Source: JAVBSX01 sp964576215 (GTDB taxonomy: Bacteria > Planctomycetota > Planctomycetia > Pirellulales > Thermoguttaceae). Taken from it: a DNA stretch of 13,903 bases. The position numbers were made by a program, and so were the translations under genes. The stretch spans positions 1 to 13,903 of the forward strand of contig CAZNVM010000376.1 in the NCBI GenBank assembly GCA_964576215.1, in the 5' to 3' direction. The notes under the pieces were generated by a model. That model saw only the letters and a list, made by a program, of their open reading frames with translations. It was not told the origin of the DNA and did no database searches. Position 1 is the first letter of the stretch. Each line of letters begins with the position of its first letter. Positions 13,875 to 13,903 of this stretch are shown here, piece by piece.

Positions 13875-13903
13875 ATGTTTAATTTACCCCTTTTTGTCGG
13901 CCT
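13875..13903 (+). CDS. Possible 5' end of a gene cut by the window edge
   Basis: ATG at 13875 opens a frame reading MFNLPLFVG to the end of the window, with AGGAG (13862-13866) 8 nt upstream. A weak promoter, TTGTCA (13801-13806), 17 bp, GATTAG (13824-13829), with an extended-type TG before it, lies upstream. Nine codons are too few to name a product. Confidence 0.35.

Overview
The window looks like a piece of a planctomycete chromosome, probably Pirellulales-like. This is inferred from gene content, not from a marker gene. The signs are a cytochrome b fused to C-terminal cytochrome c domains, a membrane-anchored TPR plus PQQ-type propeller protein with an N-terminal module like those of planctomycete kinases, flagellar genes scattered among unrelated ones, and few Shine-Dalgarno sites. 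No tRNA, rRNA, CRISPR array or transposase gene was found.

Layout. Positions 1-430 hold no convincing gene, only a large imperfect inverted repeat and a good promoter. On the + strand follow: a fused cytochrome b / diheme cytochrome c (431-2509); a 1140-residue TPR/propeller membrane protein (2746-6168); fliM (6592-7689); a 2[4Fe-4S] ferredoxin resembling the delta subunit of 2-oxoacid:ferredoxin oxidoreductases (7789-8070); flhB (8145-9227); a propeller lipoprotein with three vicinal cysteine pairs (9347-10603); and a CheX-like CheY-P phosphatase (10709-11239). On the - strand hslU (12240-13625) is followed 18 bp later by three overlapping small genes: a HicB-like protein, a PIN-domain protein and a 69-residue charged protein. 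The start of another + strand gene may lie at 13875.

How the genes relate. fliM, flhB and the cheX-like gene belong to motility: the switch that binds CheY-P, the export-gate specificity protein, and a phosphatase that would end the CheY-P signal. The ferredoxin and the lipoprotein between them have no evident flagellar role. The HicB-like/PIN/small-protein set has the shape of a toxin-antitoxin operon and may be co-transcribed with hslU.

The most unusual content is (a) the cytochrome b, which lacks both predicted axial ligands of heme bH, has PEWS for PEWY and carries a CX3CH heme c motif; and (b) the intergenic DNA. Nearly every gap holds structured repeats: degenerate 7-bp tandem arrays often folded into inverted pairs, a two-copy composite element with a conserved 35-nt tail, a ~180-bp imperfect palindrome, and a small palindrome family found in three consecutive gaps just before flhB, the lipoprotein gene and cheX.
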